A DNA stretch of 64,000 nt, taken from IMG/VR virus record IMGVR_UViG_3300025771_000021, positions 1 to 64,000 of that record; one strand, given 5' to 3'. This document shows positions 59,745-64,000 of the stretch, one piece after another. The stretch's first letter is position 1. Each line of letters opens with the position of its first letter. Below the pieces are notes generated by a model, which was not told where the DNA came from, did no database searches, and saw only the letters and a list, made by a program, of their open reading frames with translations. A program made the position numbers and the translations under genes. The stretch comes from a virus.

Positions 59745-60875
59745 ATGTTAAAATCAATACCAAAATCAAATATATCTCATAGGAGTTTTAAAGTCTATAA
59801 GAGATTTACAGCAGACCAATCAGTTTATCCGGTAATAAAGGCATATTCTGAGGATGGGGTGTTTGATTCCGATACATTCACTAAAGATGAAGGTGTATAT
59901 GTTCATTTGATTTATAAATCAATTGAAAAAAAATATTATACTGATAATGGTTTATTAAACAATTATGGTTTAACTAATAAAAATCGTACATTTGCGGAAG
60001 AACGAGAATTTGGTGATACTATTTATGTAATAAAAATAAATCAATCAAAATTTGGTGAGAGAATCAAACCAGGTTCTTTAGACATTACAGATACAGATAG
60101 AAACATTACATATATAGATAGTGGTGATGGTAGATTGACAAGTTCTTCTCCAACTTATGTTATAACAAGTTTAGATGTTGAAAATGGAACATTGACTTTA
60201 TCGATAGATGGTAATGATGTCATTTTAACAGTTACTTCAATTGATTTGGAAACAGGTGCTGCAATTTTGACCTATGGTTCTTCTACTGATACTGAATTTA
60301 TATCTATTATTGATTTTGAAAATGATACAATTACTTTTACTGCTGAACTTCAGTTTGGTAGTTTGCAATTTCCAAGACAAGATTTTGGAAATATATTTTA
60401 CTCAGATGGTTTAATTGTATTTACAGAACTTGATGTTGATTTAGAAAATTATGAAATAGAATATAGAGCAACACAAACAATACACGAAACCGAAGTTTTA
60501 CTTGAAGCAAAATCAGGCGAATTTAATTTCTCACAAAACCCATCTGCTGTTGATGTTACACTTAGTGGTTCGTATGATTTTACTACAACCGCAATTACAA
60601 ATGTATCACCTGCTAAAACAGTTAAAATTAAAGAAGTTTTAGATATATCACAAAAAACATCTTATGATGGTTCATATGGTTCTAATACTGGCTCTTGGGA
60701 TGATTATGATAATTATAAAATTACAGACCCAACTGGTTCATATTTAGCTCCGTTTGTAACAACTATTGGGTTATATGATAACGAAGGTAATATGATTGCG
60801 GTAGCTAAATTACCTCAACCAATTAAGAATTTACCAGATTATGATGTGAACTTTATTGTTCGTTTTGATACTTAG
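59745..60875 (+). CDS. Virion structural protein, 376 residues, paralogue of the previous gene
   Basis: The N-terminal SNISHRSFKVYKRFTADQS differs from the previous gene. The central EREFGDTIYVIKINQSKFGERI and the C-terminal FNFSQNPSAV...TTIGLYDNEGNMIAVAKLPQPIKN...FIVRFDT are parallel to it. This ending is a pattern recalled from marine T4-like virion proteins. A separate late-type promoter suggests that the two paralogues are needed in different amounts. Confidence 0.72.
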   Translation: MLKSIPKSNISHRSFKVYKRFTADQSVYPVIKAYSEDGVFDSDTFTKDEGVYVHLIYKSIEKKYYTDNGLLNNYGLTNKNRTFAEEREFGDTIYVIKINQSKFGERIKPGSLDITDTDRNITYIDSGDGRLTSSSPTYVITSLDVENGTLTLSIDGNDVILTVTSIDLETGAAILTYGSSTDTEFISIIDFENDTITFTAELQFGSLQFPRQDFGNIFYSDGLIVFTELDVDLENYEIEYRATQTIHETEVLLEAKSGEFNFSQNPSAVDVTLSGSYDFTTTAITNVSPAKTVKIKEVLDISQKTSYDGSYGSNTGSWDDYDNYKITDPTGSYLAPFVTTIGLYDNEGNMIAVAKLPQPIKNLPDYDVNFIVRFDT

Positions 60876-60878
60876 AAC

Positions 60879-60887
60879 ATATTTATA
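60879..60887 (+). promoter_or_regulatory. ATATTTATA candidate late promoter
   Basis: It lies 19 nt before the ATG at 60907, with AAAAGAGGAAGA between. Confidence 0.62.
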
Positions 60888-60906
60888 CTAAAAGAGGAAG
60901 ATTATT

Positions 60907-61092
60907 ATGGCTTCAATTAAAGACTTATACGACAAATCAGATTTTTCTAAATATCCATTGGGTACTAAATTAGACAAAACACCAATCGAAGCGGATGGTG
61001 GTAAAGATTTGTCTAAAGATGAAAAGGCTCTTGAAAAAGCAAGAGGAGCTAAATTAAATCTGAAAAAATACTCAGATTCGGTTCAATACTAA
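60907..61092 (+). CDS. Small late protein, 61 residues
   Basis: A polar, Lys/Asp-rich protein (DLYDKSDFSKYPLGTKLDKTPIE). With its own late-type motif and SD-like sequence it is likely abundant, perhaps a small virion or scaffold component. Confidence 0.58.
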   Translation: MASIKDLYDKSDFSKYPLGTKLDKTPIEADGGKDLSKDEKALEKARGAKLNLKKYSDSVQY

Positions 61093-61103
61093 ACCAATCA
61101 CTT

Positions 61104-61673
61104 TTGAGTTTATTAATCAATCATTTTAACAAATGGGGGTTTGTTCATATACCAAAAACTGGTGGAACAACAATATCTACTGTGCTTAGAACTCAACCAA
61201 ATACAGAAGTGTTGGATTCTCACAATTCTATAAATAAATTATCTGATATAAATGGATATTATATATTTTCTTGTGTTAGAAATCCTTTTACAAGATTAGC
61301 TTCTACATATTATCACGAATGTAGAAAATCACAACAAATACCCTTTTCTAATTTTTTAAAAGAGATAGACAAGAATTATATATTATATCTTCCCCAAAGT
61401 TATTATTTAAAAACCGGTAAGGAACTTAATCAAAATATATCGTACATTTGTAGGTACGAAAATTTTATAAACGATTTTAAAAATGTACTTGATAAATTAA
61501 ATATATCGAGTCAAATTCCTCACCTAAATCGTAATCCAATTTATGATAGACATCCAAACTTAAATCAAGAACAATATTATAAGTTTTTGTATCAAGAGGA
61601 GTGGATGAAAGATTGGGTACGAGAAAGGTACGAAGATGATTTCAAAATTTTTAACTATGACATGGACATATAA
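61104..61673 (+). CDS. Sulfotransferase family 2-like protein
   Basis: The 189-residue protein starts at TTG 61104, since the first ATG would remove the nucleotide-binding strand. FVHIPKTGGTTIS (residues 13-25) is the PAPS 5'-phosphosulfate loop, and FSCVRNPFTRLASTYYHEC (55-73) is the RNPxxR 3'-phosphate motif. This is the clearest of the three sulfotransferases here. The family transfers sulfate to glycans. It comes right after the late unit and overlaps the next gene by 17 nt. Confidence 0.8.
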   Translation: MSLLINHFNKWGFVHIPKTGGTTISTVLRTQPNTEVLDSHNSINKLSDINGYYIFSCVRNPFTRLASTYYHECRKSQQIPFSNFLKEIDKNYILYLPQSYYLKTGKELNQNISYICRYENFINDFKNVLDKLNISSQIPHLNRNPIYDRHPNLNQEQYYKFLYQEEWMKDWVRERYEDDFKIFNYDMDI

Positions 61674-62127
61674 AGGAAAACTAATAACTGAATTATCAGA
61701 CATGCCCGAAGATGTATTTGGGTTTATTTACAAAATAACAAATGGTAAAACTGATGAATACTATATTGGAAAAAAACAAGTAGTTTCAGTTCGTAAAAGA
61801 AATTTCGGTAAAAAAGAAATTGCTGCTCTTGAAGATAAGAGAATGAAAAAATACGAAATGGTTACCAAAGAATCTGATTGGAAAACATATCGTTCATCCA
61901 ATGGAACAGTAAGAATGTGGTTTCACGAAAATGATAAAGCTCTTAAAGAAGATAGAAGAGATGATATCAATGACCAACTAAAATTAGAGATACTTCATTT
62001 TTGTTCAAATAAAAAATCACTTACATATTACGAACTACAAGAACAGTTTGCACATAATGTTCTTGCTGATGAAAATTCACTAAACGATAATCTTCTTGGA
62101 AAATTTTTTCGAAAAGATTTGGAATAA
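61657..62127 (+). CDS. GIY-YIG-like protein (possible nuclease)
   Basis: From ATG 61657 the protein has 156 residues. DVFGFIYKITNGKTDEYYIGKK resembles the GIY-YIG N-terminal strands (x-x-IY-x-ITN...YYIGKK). Downstream SVRKRNFGKKE and a DWKTYRSSNG segment could supply the catalytic Arg and a DNA-contact loop. The usual catalytic Glu is not clear. It may be a homing-type or restriction-type nuclease or an inactive relative. Confidence 0.55.
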   Translation: MTWTYKGKLITELSDMPEDVFGFIYKITNGKTDEYYIGKKQVVSVRKRNFGKKEIAALEDKRMKKYEMVTKESDWKTYRSSNGTVRMWFHENDKALKEDRRDDINDQLKLEILHFCSNKKSLTYYELQEQFAHNVLADENSLNDNLLGKFFRKDLE

Positions 62128-62149
62128 TGGAAAATTTTTCGTATATTTG
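62119..62149 (+). promoter_or_regulatory. Upstream of two tandem promoters before the primase
   Basis: TTG at 62119-62121, a 20-nt spacer and TATATTTG at 62142-62149. No gene starts close behind it; the next is the primase at 62258. Confidence 0.65.
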
Positions 62150-62176
62150 TATGTAACCCATTTTATAATAAAAAAT

Positions 62177-62196
62177 ATTTTATACTTTTATAAAAT
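62177..62196 (+). other. AT-only hairpin between the tandem promoters
   Basis: ATTTTATA (62177-62184) pairs perfectly with TATAAAAT (62189-62196) across a CTTT loop. It lies in the 130-nt non-coding stretch before the primase, which otherwise holds only the two promoters. It could be a regulatory structure or an easily melted site. Confidence 0.4.
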
Positions 62197-62207
62197 TTAA
62201 AAATAAT

Positions 62208-62238
62208 TTGGATAATTAAAATATTATTCGTATCTTTG
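62208..62238 (+). promoter_or_regulatory. Bacteroidota-type promoter directly before the primase
   Basis: TTG at 62208-62210, a 20-nt spacer and TATCTTTG at 62231-62238. The primase starts 19 nt downstream. Confidence 0.78.
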
Positions 62239-62257
62239 TATCAAGTAAAAAGTAACC

Positions 62258-63199
62258 ATGCTTGCACATCACGATAAACAACAAGTTATAAACATCTTAG
62301 ATGATGTCTTAGGACCAGGTACATCCATGAAAGGGGATGAACAAGCACATTACTGTCCTTTCTGTCATCATCACAAGAAAAAGTTACAGATAAACATACA
62401 GACACAAAAGTGGCACTGTTGGGTTTGTGATTCCAAAGGAAAACGAATCCAAAGTTTACTTAGAAGATTGCACGTTGATTCTCATAAGTTAAAAAAGATA
62501 TACGAGATTTACGGTGATGATTATGTTGTATATAGTAATAATACCGAAGATGAAAAGGTAGAGTTAAGGTTACCTAACGAGTTTCGTTCACTATTAGAAG
62601 AACCAAAGGGATTAAACCCAACGTTCAGAAAGGTGAAAGAGTATGCACGAAAGAGAGGTATTACTCAAGGGGATATCAAACGTTATAACATTGGTTATTG
62701 CGATTCTGGTCATTATGCCAATCGTATTATTATTCCAAGTTATGATAACGATAATCGACTCAATTACTTCATCGCACGTTCTGTATTCGATGAGGAAAAA
62801 TTTAAGTATAAGAATCCGCCAGTTTCGAAAAACGTTATCATGTTCGAAAACCAAATAAACTGGCAAGAACCTATTACCTTAGTAGAGGGAGTATTTGATG
62901 CAATGGCTGTGAAGAGAAATGCAATCCCTCTACTTGGTAAATTTATTCCAAAAACTTTAAACGATACTATATATAAAAAGGAAGTTAAAAGTATCAACAT
63001 CTTACTTGATGAGGATGCACAAGACCAAGCGTTATATTACACTATGCAATTCCAAAATCAAGGAATCACTACAAGAAACATAAAACCATCAGATAAAGAT
63101 GCTGGTGAAATGGGATTCTCCCAAGTTAATACAATTCTAAAAGAATCAAAACAAACAGGATTCGGTGATATTATATCACAAAAATTAAAAGGGTTATGA
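62258..63199 (+). CDS. DNA primase (CHC2 zinc finger plus TOPRIM)
   Basis: The 313-residue protein has an N-terminal zinc site (Cys33, Cys36, Cys54, Cys57 in CPFC...HCWVC). The TOPRIM part has LVEGVFDAMAVKR (Glu of motif 1) and INILLDEDAQDQA (the DxD of motif 2). It makes RNA primers for lagging-strand synthesis. No helicase domain is fused, so a separate helicase is expected outside the window. An SGNH gene is coupled to its stop. Confidence 0.9.
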   Translation: MLAHHDKQQVINILDDVLGPGTSMKGDEQAHYCPFCHHHKKKLQINIQTQKWHCWVCDSKGKRIQSLLRRLHVDSHKLKKIYEIYGDDYVVYSNNTEDEKVELRLPNEFRSLLEEPKGLNPTFRKVKEYARKRGITQGDIKRYNIGYCDSGHYANRIIIPSYDNDNRLNYFIARSVFDEEKFKYKNPPVSKNVIMFENQINWQEPITLVEGVFDAMAVKRNAIPLLGKFIPKTLNDTIYKKEVKSINILLDEDAQDQALYYTMQFQNQGITTRNIKPSDKDAGEMGFSQVNTILKESKQTGFGDIISQKLKGL

Positions 63200-63978
63200 A
63201 TAGATTAGTTGCGTATGGTTGCTCTTGGACAGAGGGAGAGGGTGCTGATGTTTCGATTGAATCAACTTTATCTGCAAATGAAAAAAGAAAGTTTAGAAAT
63301 GAACATTCTTGGCCAAAACTTCTTGCAGATAAGTTAGAAATACCTTTGATTATAAATAAAGGTATTAGTGGTAATTCTAACAGAAAAATGTTTAATGATA
63401 TTATAAAAGATGTTGAGTCTGGTAATATCACATCTTCTGATTTTGTGTGTATAATGTTTTCATCTTCTCTACGAGATTATGTTCCATTTTTACCAGATGG
63501 AGAATGGATTTCTTGGTCAGTTAAACATTTATTACAAACACCTGATAGATTTTATCATAGTTATGATGAACATGGTGTTTCTCGTTCTTTTAATGAATTC
63601 TTATCAAATTATAAAAAATATTTTGTTACTAATTTATTTTCACAAAACTACTATAACATAGTAAATCAAAATTATATAATTTTTTTACAACAAATGTTTT
63701 CTCATTATAAGATAAAGTATATTATGTCAGAGGGATTAGAGTTGATGGTGGATGGTGTAAATAAATTAGATGATAAGACTCACTTAATAAATTATAAAAA
63801 CTATTTTGGTAATGGAAATTTAACTTTTAGAACATTTCTAAATACTTTAAAAAGAAATGATATTTGGGAAAAATTAGAAAATTACCAAGAAATAGCAACA
63901 CAACATCCAAATAAAGAAGGATATAGAATTATATCAGATGAATTATATAAGTTCATCAACAAAAATAATATTTTATGA
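63196..63978 (+). CDS. SGNH hydrolase-like protein
   Basis: The 260-residue protein has AYGCSWTEGEG (residues 6-16, Ser10 as nucleophile), NKGISGNSNRKMF (54-66) with block II Gly and Asn, and TQHPNKEGYRIIS (235-247) with His237. The Asp of the DxxH pair is replaced by Gln or Thr, so the triad may be incomplete. It starts on the primase stop (ATGA) and its own stop overlaps the next ATG, the usual cargo arrangement here. Confidence 0.66.
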   Translation: MNRLVAYGCSWTEGEGADVSIESTLSANEKRKFRNEHSWPKLLADKLEIPLIINKGISGNSNRKMFNDIIKDVESGNITSSDFVCIMFSSSLRDYVPFLPDGEWISWSVKHLLQTPDRFYHSYDEHGVSRSFNEFLSNYKKYFVTNLFSQNYYNIVNQNYIIFLQQMFSHYKIKYIMSEGLELMVDGVNKLDDKTHLINYKNYFGNGNLTFRTFLNTLKRNDIWEKLENYQEIATQHPNKEGYRIISDELYKFINKNNIL

Positions 63979-64000
63979 TAATAAACAAGATTTACCATCT
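63975..64000 (+). CDS. Start of a further gene (partial)
   Basis: An ATG at 63975 overlaps the SGNH stop as ATGA and the frame is open to the right edge. Eight complete codons (MIINKIYH) are visible. It opens with a hydrophobic strand, as cytoplasmic enzymes often do, but no family can be assigned. Confidence 0.45.

Overview
The window is a densely packed, AT-rich stretch of a large tailed phage, almost certainly a T4-like myovirus in the broad sense. Every credible gene is on the + strand, genes overlap by 1-11 nt or sit a few bases apart, and there are five tRNA genes. The structural block (baseplate spike/hub, gp25, gp6, a giant gp7-like tail protein, virion proteins), the primase, UvsW-like helicase, PhoH and a gp55-like late sigma factor are myovirus hallmarks. 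The host is probably a marine member of the Bacteroidota. Thirteen promoters have the Bacteroidota architecture (TTG, exactly 20 nt, then TAnnTTTG), and several proteins carry Bacteroidota signatures (a BACON-like fold, a GC-x4-A-x-NY-x3-A motif, a FeoB-associated-type Cys-rich miniprotein).

Layout. 1-2.3 kb: SGNH hydrolase, 2OG oxygenase and a GH6 cellulase-like enzyme. 2.3-6.6 kb: two tRNAs, a Kazal-like lipoprotein, an orphan Hint-like protein, a prolyl-hydroxylase-like oxygenase, a glycosyltransferase and an FMN-binding protein. 6.6-9 kb: membrane proteins and a metzincin protease. 9-15.6 kb: oxygenase, SGNH hydrolase, glycosyltransferase, flavin halogenase, Smr and SWIM proteins, sulfotransferase-like protein. 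15.7-19.1 kb: acidic small proteins, three tRNAs, coiled-coil lipoprotein. 19.1-26 kb: sulfotransferase, dCMP deaminase, radical SAM, two more Hint-like proteins, a structural-type protein, SGNH, PhoH, second radical SAM. 26-31.4 kb: deoxynucleotidase, lipoprotein, Hsp20 with a duplicated operator, EF-hand membrane protein, A-type Fe-S carrier, UvdE. 31.4-42.5 kb: helicase, two radical SAM enzymes, SGNH, SAM synthetase, nucleotidyltransferase, peptide deformylase, lysozyme-like protein, gp55-like sigma, carbamoyltransferase. 42.5-61 kb: late virion genes. 61-64 kb: sulfotransferase, GIY-YIG-like protein, primase and SGNH.

How it fits together. The backbone genes (replication, nucleotide metabolism, late transcription, virion) are interleaved with cargo genes that start on or just after the stop codon of a core gene. 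The cargo forms a chemically coherent set: four radical SAM enzymes, a SAM synthetase and an Fe-S carrier that could feed them, three 2OG-Fe(II) oxygenases, two glycosyltransferases, three sulfotransferase-like proteins, a carbamoyltransferase, a halogenase and five SGNH-fold proteins. A phage-encoded modification pathway acting on a glycan, peptide or virion component is a reasonable inference, but its substrate cannot be read from this window. A second conserved motif, ATATTTATA, precedes virion genes and is the best candidate for the late promoter read by the gp55-like sigma.

All functional calls rest on reading motifs by eye. No database search was possible.
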